Shown here one piece after another: positions 52,359 to 61,506 of a stretch of 64,000 nt of DNA; the first letter of the stretch is position 1; every line of letters begins with the position of its first letter. The notes beneath the pieces were generated by a model, which saw only the letters and a list, made by a program, of their open reading frames with translations, did no database searches and was not told where the DNA came from. The DNA lies in the NCBI GenBank assembly GCA_038248655.1, contig JBBRXG010000002.1, positions 1 through 64,000 of the forward strand. The letters run 5' to 3'. Source of the stretch: DATBLE01 sp038248655 (GTDB lineage: Bacteria > Actinomycetota > Thermoleophilia > Gaiellales > Gaiellaceae). Position numbers and translations under genes: made by a program.

Positions 52359-52820
52359 ATGAGCACGACGCCGACCTCCACCTTCCCGCTCGACGCGTCC
52401 ACCGAGGGCGGCGACGCGCGGCACGTCCTCCTGAGGATGCCGGCGCGGGCCGAGTACATCACCCTCGGCCGGCTCGCCCTGACGGGCCTGTCGCGGCTCC
52501 GCGAGCTCTCCGACGAGACGCTTGCGGATCTGAAGCTCGCACTCACCGAGGCGTGCTCCAACTCGGTGCGCCACGCGTATCGCGACGGCAGAGAGGGAGT
52601 GGTCGAGATCCTCTACGACCTGCGGCCCGACCGGCTCGTGATCGAGGTCTCGGACGACGGCCCCGGTTTCGACTACGTCGAGTCCGAGGGCGAGGACCGC
52701 GAACTGAGCGAGGGTGGTCTCGGCCTCGAGATCATCCGAGCGCTGTCCGACCAGTTCGAGCTCGGTGAGCGCGGTCCCTCGGGCGGCTCGCGGCTCAGGT
52801 TCGTCAAGAAGCTCGCCTAG
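52359..52820 (+). CDS. RsbW-type anti-sigma factor/serine kinase-like ATPase
   Basis: 153 residues, single HATPase_c domain (about 25-150): ALTEACSNSVRHAYR (N box), VSDDGPGFD, and GGLGLEIIRAL. Similar to anti-sigma kinases SpoIIAB/RsbW; these bind stress sigma factors. No sigma or anti-anti-sigma gene is adjacent. ATG 52359; GGAG lies about 16 nt upstream, a wide spacing. Confidence 0.85.
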   Translation: MSTTPTSTFPLDASTEGGDARHVLLRMPARAEYITLGRLALTGLSRLRELSDETLADLKLALTEACSNSVRHAYRDGREGVVEILYDLRPDRLVIEVSDDGPGFDYVESEGEDRELSEGGLGLEIIRALSDQFELGERGPSGGSRLRFVKKLA

Positions 52821-52827
52821 TCCGCCG

Positions 52828-54111
52828 GTGCTGCAGCTCGTCAACGTCGGGCACAAGCACCTGGCCGACTATTCGACGATCGCGACCAGGGGACTTATGG
52901 ATCAGATCGAGCGGCTCGCCGCGCCGCTCGCCGGCAAGCGGGTCGCCCACGTCTCCGCGACGGCGTTCGGCGGCGGTGTCGCCGAGATCAACTACACGCT
53001 CGTTCCGCTGATGCGCGACGCAGGCCTGGACGTCGAGTGGCGGGTGATCCGTGGCGAGGACGAGTTCTTCCAGGTCACGAAGGCGATCCACAACGGCCTC
53101 CAGGGGAACCCCCGCGGGCTGACCGAAGCCGACCAGGACGTGTTCCGGCGCTACAACGCGCTGAACGCAGCGGAGTTCGACGACGACTACGACTTCGTGA
53201 TCGTCCACGATCCGCAGCCGGCGGCGCTGGTCGAGTACGCGCACGGATCGACGGCCAAGTGGATCTGGCGCTGTCACGTCGATCTGTCGACACCGAACCG
53301 GGACGTGCTCGACGTCCTGCTCCCGTCGATCGCCCGGCACGACGCGGCGATCTTCCACATGCAGCAGTACGTGCCGGCCGAGGCCGGGCTCCCGCCGTGC
53401 TTCATCTGGCCTCCGGCAATCGACCCGCTGATGCCGAAGAACATGGCACTGTCGGCCGAGGACGCCGCCTACATCGTCGACCAGTTCGGAATCGACGTCG
53501 CTCGGCCGCTCATGACCCAGGTCTCGCGGTTCGACCCGTGGAAGGATCCGCTCGGAGTGATCGACGCCTACCGCGCGGTGAAGGAGACCCATCCGGACGT
53601 GCAGCTGGCGCTGGTCGGCTCGATGGCGCACGACGATCCCGAAGGATGGGCCTACTACGACCAGACCGTGGCGTACGCGCAGGGCGACCCCGACATCTAC
53701 GTGCTCTCGAACCTGAGCAACGTCGGCGCAGTCGAGGTGAATGCGTTCCAGGTGCACTCGTTCGCCGTGCTCCAGAAGTCGATCCGCGAAGGCTTCGGGC
53801 TGACCGTCACCGAGGGTCTGTGGAAGGCGCGGCCCACGGTTGCCGGGCGCGTGGGCGGCATCGTCGCCCAGATCCAGGACGGCACCACCGGCTGGCTCGT
53901 CGAGAGCTCGTCCGAGGCGGCCGAGGCGTGCAGGGAGATCCTCCGGGAGCCGGCAGCGGCCCGGGCGCGCGCGCTTCGCGGCAAGGAGTTCGTGCGGAGC
54001 CACTTCCTGACGCCGCGGCTTCTGCGCGACTGGCTCGCGCTCTTCAACGTCCTGCTCGGCGACGAAGCCGCAGGGACCGTGCTCGTACGGGCCGCCGCCG
54101 AGCCCGCCTGA
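52828..54111 (+). CDS. trehalose synthase-type GT4 glycosyltransferase (TreT-like)
   Basis: 427 residues. HVSATAFGGGVAEINYTLVPLMRDAGLDVEW, KWIWRCHVDLS, RFDPWKDPLGVIDAY and REGFGLTVTEGLWKARPTVA are the signatures of the retaining trehalose synthase (NDP-glucose plus glucose) group. Exact donor unknown. GTG 52828, 7 nt after the RsbW-like stop, and OtsA follows, so two enzymes of the trehalose/glucoside type adjoin. Confidence 0.82.
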   Translation: MLQLVNVGHKHLADYSTIATRGLMDQIERLAAPLAGKRVAHVSATAFGGGVAEINYTLVPLMRDAGLDVEWRVIRGEDEFFQVTKAIHNGLQGNPRGLTEADQDVFRRYNALNAAEFDDDYDFVIVHDPQPAALVEYAHGSTAKWIWRCHVDLSTPNRDVLDVLLPSIARHDAAIFHMQQYVPAEAGLPPCFIWPPAIDPLMPKNMALSAEDAAYIVDQFGIDVARPLMTQVSRFDPWKDPLGVIDAYRAVKETHPDVQLALVGSMAHDDPEGWAYYDQTVAYAQGDPDIYVLSNLSNVGAVEVNAFQVHSFAVLQKSIREGFGLTVTEGLWKARPTVAGRVGGIVAQIQDGTTGWLVESSSEAAEACREILREPAAARARALRGKEFVRSHFLTPRLLRDWLALFNVLLGDEAAGTVLVRAAAEPA

Positions 54112-54132
54112 TCGTCCCGTCGCGACGAGGGC

Positions 54133-54138
54133 TAGGCT
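54133..54138 (+). promoter_or_regulatory. -10-like hexamer of otsA
   Basis: TAGGCT ends 6 nt before GTG 54145. Confidence 0.35.
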
Positions 54139-54144
54139 TCCCCG

Positions 54145-55611
54145 GTGCAGGTCCCGCGGCGCAAGCTGATCGTCGTCTCCAACCGCGGGCCGGTCTCCTA
54201 CCGGCGGGACGAGGACGGAGGGCGCTCGACCCGGCGTGGGGGCGGCGGGCTCGTCACCGCGCTCGGCCCGCTGGTCTCCCGGCACGACGTGACCTGGATC
54301 GCCGCCGCGATGACCGACGAGGATCGGATCGTCGCGGGCGAAGCCGGCGTTGTCGCGTTCGAGGAGCATGGTCGGGACGGCGCCGCCTATCGGCTGCGGC
54401 TCGTCTGCACGGATCCCGCCGACTTCGACCGCTACTACAACGAGTTCGCGAACCCGACGCTGTGGTTTCTGCAGCACTACCTGTGGGATCTCTCGCGCAC
54501 ACCGACGATCGGCCCGGAGGCGCACCGTGCCTGGGCGGGGTATACGGCCGTGAACGAGGCATTCGCGACGGCGGTGGTCGAGGAGCTCGACGACGATGCC
54601 GACAGCGCCGTCTGGTTCCACGACTACCACCTCTATCTGGCCCCGAGGCTCGTCCGTCGCGCCCGGCCGGATGCGACGCTCTCGCACTTCGTGCACATCC
54701 CGTGGCCGGGACCGGACTACTGGACCGTGCTCCCCGAGAGGATGCGCCGCGCCGTCTACGACGGCCTGCTCGCAAACGACGTCCTCGGCTTTCACACGCG
54801 CCGCTGGTGCGAGAGCTTCCTCGCCTCGGCCGCAGCCGTGCTCGGCGCCGAGGCCGACCCCGAGTCGGGCACCGTCGATCACGACGGCCGGCGCGTCCTG
54901 GTCACGGCTCATCCGATCTCGGTCGACACCCGCGAGTTCGGCGAGCTCGCGTCGAGTCCGGCGGTGCTCGAGGCGCAGCGGGAGCTCGAGTCCGTCTGTG
55001 CGGAGAAAGTGATTCTCCGCGTCGACCGGACCGACCCATCGAAGAACATCGTGCGCGGGTTCCGGGCGTTCGAGCTCTACCTCGAGCGGCACCCGGAAGC
55101 GCACGGCCGCGTCGGGATGCTCGCCCTGCTCGACCCCTCGCGGCAGGAGGTCGAGCAGTATACGGAGTACCTCGGCGAGGTCGAGTCCGTTGTCGGTGAA
55201 GTAAACGACCGGTTCGCCACCGGCGGCTGGACCCCGATCGTGCTCGAGATCCGCGACGACTTCGCCCGTTCGGTGGCGGCGTACAAGCGGTATGACGTGC
55301 TGCTCGTGAACGCCGTCTTCGACGGGTTGAATCTCGTCGCAAAGGAGGCGCCGCTCGTGAACGAGCGCGACGGCGTTCTCGTTCTCTCGGAGAATGCCGG
55401 CGCCCACGAGGAGTTGGCCGAGTGGGCGGTGACCGTGAACCCGTTCGACGTCGACGGCCAGGCCGACGCGCTGCATCTGGCGCTGGAGCTGGCCGCGGAC
55501 GAGCGACATGCGCGGGCAGTGGCGATCCGCGCCCATGTGCGCGAGCACGACCTCGGTGCCTGGCTGGCGGCTCAGCTGGCCGACCTGGACCGGGTTTCGG
55601 TCCGCTCCTAG
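54145..55611 (+). CDS. otsA: alpha,alpha-trehalose-phosphate synthase (OtsA family)
   Basis: 488 residues, GT20 fold. NRGPVS at the start, WFHDYHLYLAPRL, HIPWPGPDYW, RTDPSKNIVRGF and DGLNLVAKEAPLVN correspond to the glucose-6-phosphate and UDP-glucose binding motifs. Product is trehalose-6-phosphate or a related glucosyl phosphate. No trehalose-phosphatase (OtsB) gene is present. GTG start close to TAGGCT. Confidence 0.88.
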   Translation: MQVPRRKLIVVSNRGPVSYRRDEDGGRSTRRGGGGLVTALGPLVSRHDVTWIAAAMTDEDRIVAGEAGVVAFEEHGRDGAAYRLRLVCTDPADFDRYYNEFANPTLWFLQHYLWDLSRTPTIGPEAHRAWAGYTAVNEAFATAVVEELDDDADSAVWFHDYHLYLAPRLVRRARPDATLSHFVHIPWPGPDYWTVLPERMRRAVYDGLLANDVLGFHTRRWCESFLASAAAVLGAEADPESGTVDHDGRRVLVTAHPISVDTREFGELASSPAVLEAQRELESVCAEKVILRVDRTDPSKNIVRGFRAFELYLERHPEAHGRVGMLALLDPSRQEVEQYTEYLGEVESVVGEVNDRFATGGWTPIVLEIRDDFARSVAAYKRYDVLLVNAVFDGLNLVAKEAPLVNERDGVLVLSENAGAHEELAEWAVTVNPFDVDGQADALHLALELAADERHARAVAIRAHVREHDLGAWLAAQLADLDRVSVRS

Positions 55612-55612
55612 C

Positions 55613-55618
55613 TACGAT
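55613..55618 (+). promoter_or_regulatory. -10 of moaC operon
   Basis: TACGAT ends 8 nt before ATG 55627, in the 15-bp gap after otsA. Suggests a separate, leaderless transcript for moaC and the genes after it. Confidence 0.45.
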
Positions 55619-55626
55619 CGCTCGCG

Positions 55627-56076
55627 ATGGGCGATCTGTCCCACGTCGACGACGCCGGCCACGTCCGCATGGTCGACGTCGGCGCCAAGCCGCTGTCGAG
55701 GCGTCGCGCGGCCGCGGCGGCGACGGTGCGGATGGCGCCGGAAACCGCCCGCCGGCTCCGCGAGCTGCCGAAGGGCGACGCGCTCGCGACCGCGCAGCTG
55801 GCCGGGATCATGGCCGCGAAACGGACTGCCGACCTGATCCCGCTGTGTCATCCCCTACCGCTCACCCACGTCGACCTGACGGTAGACGTGGGTGAGAGCT
55901 CGGCGGAGATCGCCGCCACGGTCGAGACGACCGCCCGAACGGGCGTCGAGATGGAGGCGCTGACCGCTGCGACGGTCGCCGCGCTCACCGTCTACGACAT
56001 GGCGAAGGCGATCGACAAGCAGATGACGATCGAGGGCGTGCGGCTGCTCGAGAAGACGAAGGAGCCGGCGCCGTGA
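55627..56076 (+). CDS. moaC: cyclic pyranopterin monophosphate synthase MoaC
   Basis: 149 residues. DLIPLCHPLPLTHVD, EMEALTAATVAALTVYDM and AIDKQM are the MoaC active-site motifs. Second step of molybdopterin synthesis. ATG 55627 at the probable 5' end of the mRNA. mog follows with a GTGA overlap. Confidence 0.95.
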   Translation: MGDLSHVDDAGHVRMVDVGAKPLSRRRAAAAATVRMAPETARRLRELPKGDALATAQLAGIMAAKRTADLIPLCHPLPLTHVDLTVDVGESSAEIAATVETTARTGVEMEALTAATVAALTVYDMAKAIDKQMTIEGVRLLEKTKEPAP

Positions 56077-56555
56077 AGGCGGCCGTGCTGACCGTCTCCG
56101 ACGGGGTCTCCGCCGGGACGCGGGAGGATCGAAGCGGCGTGGTGCTCGAGGAGCTTCTCCGGGCAGCGGGGTTCGACGTCGCGCGGCGGGTGGTCCCGGA
56201 CGAGCGGGACGCGATCGCCGAGGCGCTCGCGGCGCTCGCCGACGAGGCGAGGCTCGTCCTGACCACCGGCGGGACCGGCGTCGGCCCACGCGACGTGACG
56301 CCCGAGGCGACGATCACGGTAATCGAGCGCGCCGCGCCGGGGATCGCCGAGGCGATCCGGGCCGACTCGCTCGCCCGGACCCCGCACGCCCTCCTCTCGC
56401 GCGGCGTCGCCGGGGTGGTCGGAAGGACGCTCGTCGTCAACCTGCCGGGCTCGCCCGGCGGCTGCCGCGACGGCTTCGAGGTCTTGCGGCCGGCGGTCCG
56501 CCACGCGCTCGAGCTCCTCGCCGGCGAGACCCGGCCGGCCCACCGGCAGACGTGA
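56073..56555 (+). CDS. mog: molybdopterin adenylyltransferase (MogA/MoaB family)
   Basis: 160 residues. TVSDGVSAG, TTGGTGVGPRDVTPE and VNLPGSPGG are the family motifs. Adenylates molybdopterin before MoeA inserts molybdate. GTG overlaps moaC. Whether it is catalytic MogA or the MoaB-type paralogue cannot be decided here. Confidence 0.93.
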   Translation: MKAAVLTVSDGVSAGTREDRSGVVLEELLRAAGFDVARRVVPDERDAIAEALAALADEARLVLTTGGTGVGPRDVTPEATITVIERAAPGIAEAIRADSLARTPHALLSRGVAGVVGRTLVVNLPGSPGGCRDGFEVLRPAVRHALELLAGETRPAHRQT

Positions 56556-56556
56556 C

Positions 56557-57417
56557 GTGATCGCGGTCGACGTCCCCCGCCGGTTCGCCTCGCTCGTCAA
56601 GCTCGAGCACACCGTCTTCGCGCTGCCCTTCGCCTACGTGGGCGCCTTCCTCGCCGTCGACGACGTTCCCGGCGGTCACGACCTCTTCTGGATCACGATC
56701 GCGATGGTCGGCGCGCGTTCGCTGGCGATGGCGCTGAACCGGCTGATCGATGCGCAGCTGGACGCCCGCAACCCGCGCACGGCGGGCCGCGAGCTGCCCA
56801 CCGGCCGGCTGAGCGTGTTCCAGGTGACCGTGTTCTGCCTCGGCTCGCTGGCCGTCTTCCTGGTCGCCGTCTGGCAGCTCGATCCCCTCGTCCGCTGGCT
56901 GTGGCCGATCCCCGTCGCCGCCGTGGTCGTCTACCCCTACCTGAAGCGGTTCACGTGGCTGGCACACCTCTGGCTCGGCGCCGTGGACGGCCTCGCTCCG
57001 CTCGGTGCCTGGGCGGCGATCCGCGGCGATCTCCCGTGGCAAGCCTGGGCGCTCGGCGGCGCGGTTGCCGCCTGGGTCGCCGGCTTCGACCTCTTCTACT
57101 CGCTCTACGACCTCGAGGTCGACCGCGTACAGGGGCTCCACTCGTGGGCGACCCGCTGGGGGTTGCGCGGCGTCTTCACCGGGGCGCGCGCCCTGCACGC
57201 CGTCACCGTCGCCCTCCTCGTCGTCGCCGGTCTCGGGCTGCCGGTCGGTGCGTTCTACTGGTCGGGGGTCGGCGCGGTCGCGGCGCTGCTCGCGTACGAG
57301 CACCTGCTCGTGCGACCGGCCGATCTGCGGCGGCTCGATGCCGCGTTCTTCACCACGAACGGCGTGATCAGCGTTGCCTTCTTCGCCCTCGTCCTCGTGG
57401 ACGTGCTGGCGACGTGA
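56557..57417 (+). CDS. UbiA-family prenyltransferase
   Basis: 286 residues, about eight membrane helices. The two Mg-binding motifs are present: NRLIDAQLDARNPRTAGRELP and DLFYSLYDLEVDRVQGLHS. Transfers a polyprenyl chain to an aromatic acceptor; in this context probably a quinone precursor such as the 4-hydroxybenzoate-type enzyme of the futalosine menaquinone route (MqnP). GTG two bases after mog. Confidence 0.9.
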   Translation: MIAVDVPRRFASLVKLEHTVFALPFAYVGAFLAVDDVPGGHDLFWITIAMVGARSLAMALNRLIDAQLDARNPRTAGRELPTGRLSVFQVTVFCLGSLAVFLVAVWQLDPLVRWLWPIPVAAVVVYPYLKRFTWLAHLWLGAVDGLAPLGAWAAIRGDLPWQAWALGGAVAAWVAGFDLFYSLYDLEVDRVQGLHSWATRWGLRGVFTGARALHAVTVALLVVAGLGLPVGAFYWSGVGAVAALLAYEHLLVRPADLRRLDAAFFTTNGVISVAFFALVLVDVLAT

Positions 57418-57998
57418 TCCGCGCCAGCCGGCTCGGCCGGACCTACGGTACGAAGCACGTGATCCGCGATCTCGATCTCGATCTTCCGCAGGGCGGGTTC
57501 CTGCTCCTCACCGGGCCGAACGGCTCGGGAAAGACGACGCTCCTGCGACTCGTCGCCGGGCTGCTCGTCCCCACCGCAGGCGAGCTCGAGGTGTCGACGA
57601 CGCGCGACCGGGTCGGCTTCCTCGGCCACGAGCCGCTCGTCTACCGAGAGCTGACCGCGCTCGAGAATCTCGACCTGTACGGACGGCTGTACCGGATCGC
57701 CGAGCGGCGCGAGCGGATCGGGATGCTCCTCGAGCGGTTCGGCCTCTGGGAGGTGCGGAGCGTCCGGGCCGACTCCTTCTCGCGCGGGATGCTTCAGCGG
57801 CTCTCCCTCTGCCGTACGCTCCTCCACGACCCGGAGCTGCTGGTGCTCGACGAGCCGTTCAGCGCGCTCGACGAGGAGGGGGCGGCCCTGCTCGACCGAG
57901 AGCTCGCCGAACTGCGGCCGCGTGCCACCTTCCTCGTCTCCACGCACGATCCCGGCCGGGTCGAGCACCTCGCCTCCGACCGGCTCGCGTTCGCATGA
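57414..57998 (+). CDS. ccmA: haem exporter ATPase CcmA
   Basis: 194 residues, single ABC ATPase: Walker A GPNGSGKTT, signature SFSRGMLQR, Walker B LLVLDEPFSALD. Small size and ccmB-ccmC next to it identify CcmA, part of the CcmABC complex for cytochrome c maturation. GTG overlaps the UbiA stop (GTGA). Confidence 0.9.
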   Translation: MIRASRLGRTYGTKHVIRDLDLDLPQGGFLLLTGPNGSGKTTLLRLVAGLLVPTAGELEVSTTRDRVGFLGHEPLVYRELTALENLDLYGRLYRIAERRERIGMLLERFGLWEVRSVRADSFSRGMLQRLSLCRTLLHDPELLVLDEPFSALDEEGAALLDRELAELRPRATFLVSTHDPGRVEHLASDRLAFA

Positions 57999-58636
57999 CC
58001 GGCTACCTCGCAGACGTCGCCGTGCTCGCCGGCAAGGACCTTCGGCTGGAGCTGCGGGTGCGCAACACCGTGCCGGCGATGCTCCTCTTCGTCGTCGCCG
58101 CGCTCGTCGTCTTCCACTTCGCGCTCCCCGCCGGGAGCTCCGACCTCGCCGCCAAGGGGCTGCTCTGGGTGGCGATCGTCTTCACGGCCCTACTCGGGCT
58201 CACCCGCGCGTTCGTCGCCGAGCGGGAGCAGCGCCTGCTCGACGGGCTTCTGCTCGCGCCCTGCGACCGCAGTGCGATCTGGCTGGCGAAGACGATCTCC
58301 GTGCTGGGCTTCCTCGTCGCCGCCGAGCTGGTCGCTCTACCCGCGTTCGCGCTCTTCTTCTCCGGGATCGACGGCGCGACGATCGCCGCCGTCGCCCTCG
58401 CCGACCTCGGCATCTGCGCCGTCGGCACCGTCCTCGCAGCGATGGCGGTCGCCGGCCGGGCGCGCGAGCTCCTGCTCCCGCTGCTCTTCCTGCCGCTCGC
58501 GATCCCGATCGTCGTCGGCGGCGTCGGTGCCAGCGTCGCCGCCGAACCGGCTCGTTACCTGGGGTTTCTCGCGCTCTACGACGGCGTCTTTGCGATCATC
58601 TCCTGGGCGTCCTTTGAGTATGTCGTCACCGAATAG
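57995..58636 (+). CDS. ccmB: haem exporter permease CcmB
   Basis: 213 residues, six membrane helices; KDLRLELRVRNTVPAMLLF and EREQRLLDGLLLAPCDRSAIWLAK are CcmB-like. ATG overlaps the ccmA stop (ATGA). Membrane half of the CcmABC transporter. Confidence 0.9.
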   Translation: MTGYLADVAVLAGKDLRLELRVRNTVPAMLLFVVAALVVFHFALPAGSSDLAAKGLLWVAIVFTALLGLTRAFVAEREQRLLDGLLLAPCDRSAIWLAKTISVLGFLVAAELVALPAFALFFSGIDGATIAAVALADLGICAVGTVLAAMAVAGRARELLLPLLFLPLAIPIVVGGVGASVAAEPARYLGFLALYDGVFAIISWASFEYVVTE

Positions 58637-59300
58637 CCGGGCACCGCTCGTCGCAGGCCTCGCCGCGGCGCTCGTTCCCGCGGCGATCGCGCTGACCTTC
58701 TTCTACGCACCGGTGGACGAGGACGGCCTCAACCAGAAGATCTTCTACTTCCACGTCCCGATCGCCCTCACCGCGTACGCATGCTTCGGGTGGGGCGCCT
58801 GGAAGGGCCTGCTCCACCTCTGGAAGGGACGTCCGGGCGCGGACCTGGAGAGCTACGTGGCGATCCACCTCGGTGTGATCTTCGGGGCGATGACGCTGAT
58901 CACCGGCTCGATCTGGGCCAAGTACCGCTGGGGCCACTGGTGGCTCTGGAGCGAGCGGCAGCTCGTCCTCTTCCTCGTCCTGTTCCTCTTCTACTCCGCC
59001 TACTTCATGCTCCGCTACTCGATCGAGGCGGGGCCGCAGCGCGCCAATCTCTGTGCGGTGTACGCGATCTTCGGGGTGATCCTGATCCCGATCAGCTTCC
59101 TGGCGATCAGGCTCGCGAACCAGTACATCCACCCGGTCGCCTTCAACCGGCACGGGCCGCAGATGGCCGGCTCGCAGTTCCTCACGTTCTGCGTCTGCCT
59201 GGCCGCGATGCTCGCGCTCGGAGGTGCGCTCTACCACTTCGAGCTCGCCGGCAAGCGGCTCGACGCTCGGCTTCGCGAACTCCGGGAGCTCCTGACGTGA
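58620..59300 (+). CDS. ccmC: haem handling protein CcmC
   Basis: 226 residues, six membrane helices, with KIFYFHVP (haem-ligand His) and the tryptophan-rich WAKYRWGHWWLWSERQ (WWD domain). Binds haem for transfer to c-type cytochromes. ATG lies 17 nt inside ccmB. Confidence 0.93.
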   Translation: MSSPNSRAPLVAGLAAALVPAAIALTFFYAPVDEDGLNQKIFYFHVPIALTAYACFGWGAWKGLLHLWKGRPGADLESYVAIHLGVIFGAMTLITGSIWAKYRWGHWWLWSERQLVLFLVLFLFYSAYFMLRYSIEAGPQRANLCAVYAIFGVILIPISFLAIRLANQYIHPVAFNRHGPQMAGSQFLTFCVCLAAMLALGGALYHFELAGKRLDARLRELRELLT

Positions 59301-59322
59301 CGCATCGGCCCGGCGCCGGCCG

Positions 59323-59475
59323 ATGAGCACCGAGGAGAAATACGTCGCTGCCGCGTACCTCGTCGTCTTCGCCTTCGTGCTTCTCTACCTCGTGATCATG
59401 GCGCTCAAGCTCACCCGCCTCGAGCGCGAAGTCGGCGAGCTGGCCGAGCTGGCGCGGAGGCGCCGCGATGGTTGA
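59323..59475 (+). CDS. small membrane peptide, CcmD-like
   Basis: 50 residues, MSTEEKYVAAAYLVVFAFVL onward: one membrane helix (about 8-27) then a charged C-terminal helix. Position between ccmC and the HemX/CcsA gene, size and topology match CcmD, though sequence is too short to be sure. It overlaps the next gene by 8 nt. Confidence 0.7.
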   Translation: MSTEEKYVAAAYLVVFAFVLLYLVIMALKLTRLEREVGELAELARRRRDG

Positions 59476-60256
59476 GCTCCTCTTCTGGCCGGCGTTGCTC
59501 GCGTACGGCGAGGCGGCCGTCGCCTACGCAGGCGACGCCAGACGGCCCGGATCGGCCGTCCACCTGGCGACCTGGGGCGTTCGGATCGGCTGGCTGCTCC
59601 AGACCGCCCTGATCGTCGTCCAGGCCGCGCGCTCGGACGGTTTCCCGTGGACGACCTGGGCCGGCTCGCTGAACCTCTTCGTCTGGCTCGTCGTCAGCGT
59701 GTACCTCGTGTGGGGCTGCCGCACGCGCTACCGGCTCATCGGGCTCGCCGTGATGCCGCTCGCGGTCGTCCTGCTCGTACTCGCCCGGCTCGGGGGCGGC
59801 ACCGGCGACAGCGTCCGGAGCAGCTACTCGACGGTCTTTCTCGTCCTGCACGTCGGTCTGCTCACGTTCGCGTTCGCGGCCTTCACGCTCGCTGCGGCGC
59901 TGTCCGCGCTCTACCTCTGGCAGGAGCGTCGGCTGAAGCGCCACCGCCCGGGAGCGCTGCTCGGCCGAGCGCCTGCGCTGGCCACGCTCGAGACGCTCTC
60001 GGGCCGGACGATCGTCTTCGCAGTGCCCGCGCTGACCGCCGGGATCGTCGCCGGGTTGCTTCGGCTGCGACGCGACGGTGGTGGTGTCGATGCCCTGATG
60101 GCCGTCACCCTCGGCGCCTGGCTCGTCTACGGCGCCTACCTCGTCCTGCGCTACGAGGCCGGCTGGCGCGGCCGGCGCGCCGCCTACCTCGCGCTGGTCG
60201 GATTCGCGCTCGTCATCGTCGCCCGTGTCGGCCTCCAGGTGAGCCACTTCTCGTGA
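59468..60256 (+). CDS. HemX/CcsA-type cytochrome c assembly membrane protein
   Basis: 262 residues, eight membrane helices. TTWAGSLNLFVWLVVSVYLVWG, VLHVGLLTFAFAAFTLAAALSALYLWQERRLK and LRYEAGWRGRRAAYLALVGF fit the CcsA/HemX (PF01578) family. HemX lies just before hemA in other bacteria, as here, and tunes HemA level; CcsA-like activity is the alternative. Confidence 0.85.
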   Translation: MVELLFWPALLAYGEAAVAYAGDARRPGSAVHLATWGVRIGWLLQTALIVVQAARSDGFPWTTWAGSLNLFVWLVVSVYLVWGCRTRYRLIGLAVMPLAVVLLVLARLGGGTGDSVRSSYSTVFLVLHVGLLTFAFAAFTLAAALSALYLWQERRLKRHRPGALLGRAPALATLETLSGRTIVFAVPALTAGIVAGLLRLRRDGGGVDALMAVTLGAWLVYGAYLVLRYEAGWRGRRAAYLALVGFALVIVARVGLQVSHFS

Positions 60257-61506
60257 CGCTCACGCTCGTCGGGCTGTCGCACCGGGCCACCCCGCTCGCC
60301 GTTCGGGAGCGGGCGTTCGTCCCGCTGCCGGAGGCGAGGGAGCTCGCCCGTGCGCTCGCAGCCGAGGGCGAGGCGGTCTGTCTCTCGACCTGCAACCGCA
60401 CCGAGCTCTACCTCGTCGGCGACGACGCCGAGCGACGCGCGTTCGATGCGCTCGCGCGGTTGAGCGGGCTCGCCGAGGACGACCTGCGCGCGGTCGTGTA
60501 CCGGCTCGCAGGCGAGGCTGCCGCTTTGCACCTCTTCCGGGTCGCGGCCGGCCTCGACTCGATGGTGCCGGGAGAGGGCGAGATCCTCGGGCAGGTGCGC
60601 ACCGCCTTCGAAGCCGGCGCGACCGGGCCGGTGCTCGACCGCCTCTTCCGGCAGGCACTGCACGCGGGCAAGAAGGTGCGCGCCGAGACCGCGATCGCCG
60701 AGAGCCCCGCCTCCGTCTCGTCGGCCGGGGCGGCGCTCGTCCAGCAGGTGTTCGGACGGCTCGCGGGCTGCCGGGTGATGCTGGTCGGGGCCGGGCACGT
60801 CGCCGAGCTCTCGGCCCGGAGCCTCGCTGCGAGAGGCGCGACGATCGCCCTGGTCGCGAATCGCTCGCTCGAGCGCGCTGTCGCGCTCGCCGGGCGCTTC
60901 GGGGGAACCGGCATCGCACTCGAGTCGGCGGCCGAGCGGCTGGGCAGCGTCGACGTGCTCGTCTCGTCGACGGGGGCGCGCGGGCGGGCGTTCGACCGGG
61001 CCGATGTCGAGGCCGCCCTCCAGGGCCGGAAGGGACGGCCGCTGTTTCTGATCGACCTCGCAGTCCCGAGGGACCTCGATCCGGCGATCCACGAGCTCGA
61101 CGGCTGCTACCTCTACGACATCGACGACCTCGAGTCCGTGGTCGCCGCGAGCCTCGCCGGCCGCCGCCGCGAGGCCGCGCGCGCCGAGGCGATCGTCGCC
61201 GAGGAGGGGGATCGGTTCCGCGACTGGCAAGCCTCCCGCGAGGTCGTGCCGGCGATCGCGTCGCTCCGCGCAAGGGCCGAGGAGATCCGCGCCGCCGAGC
61301 TGGAGCGGGCCCGAGGGCGGCTCGGGCTCTCGGAGTCGCAGCACGCCGCCGTGGAGTCGGTGACCGCGCAGATCGTGAACAAGCTTCTGCATCTCCCGAC
61401 CGTCCGTCTCAAGGAGGCGGCCGCGGGGACGGACGGCGGCAGCTACGCGCAGGCGGTCCGCCACCTCTTCGGGCTCGGCGACGACGAGCCGTCCACGCGG
61501 CGCTGA
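60253..61506 (+). CDS. hemA: glutamyl-tRNA reductase
   Basis: 417 residues. Nucleophile C47 in LSTCNRTELY, GEGEILGQVRTAFE, NADPH loop VGAGHVAELSARSL and the C-terminal dimerisation helix. Makes glutamate-1-semialdehyde, the first haem precursor. GTG overlaps the HemX stop (GTGA). hemL is not in this window. Confidence 0.95.
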   Translation: MTLTLVGLSHRATPLAVRERAFVPLPEARELARALAAEGEAVCLSTCNRTELYLVGDDAERRAFDALARLSGLAEDDLRAVVYRLAGEAAALHLFRVAAGLDSMVPGEGEILGQVRTAFEAGATGPVLDRLFRQALHAGKKVRAETAIAESPASVSSAGAALVQQVFGRLAGCRVMLVGAGHVAELSARSLAARGATIALVANRSLERAVALAGRFGGTGIALESAAERLGSVDVLVSSTGARGRAFDRADVEAALQGRKGRPLFLIDLAVPRDLDPAIHELDGCYLYDIDDLESVVAASLAGRRREAARAEAIVAEEGDRFRDWQASREVVPAIASLRARAEEIRAAELERARGRLGLSESQHAAVESVTAQIVNKLLHLPTVRLKEAAAGTDGGSYAQAVRHLFGLGDDEPSTRR

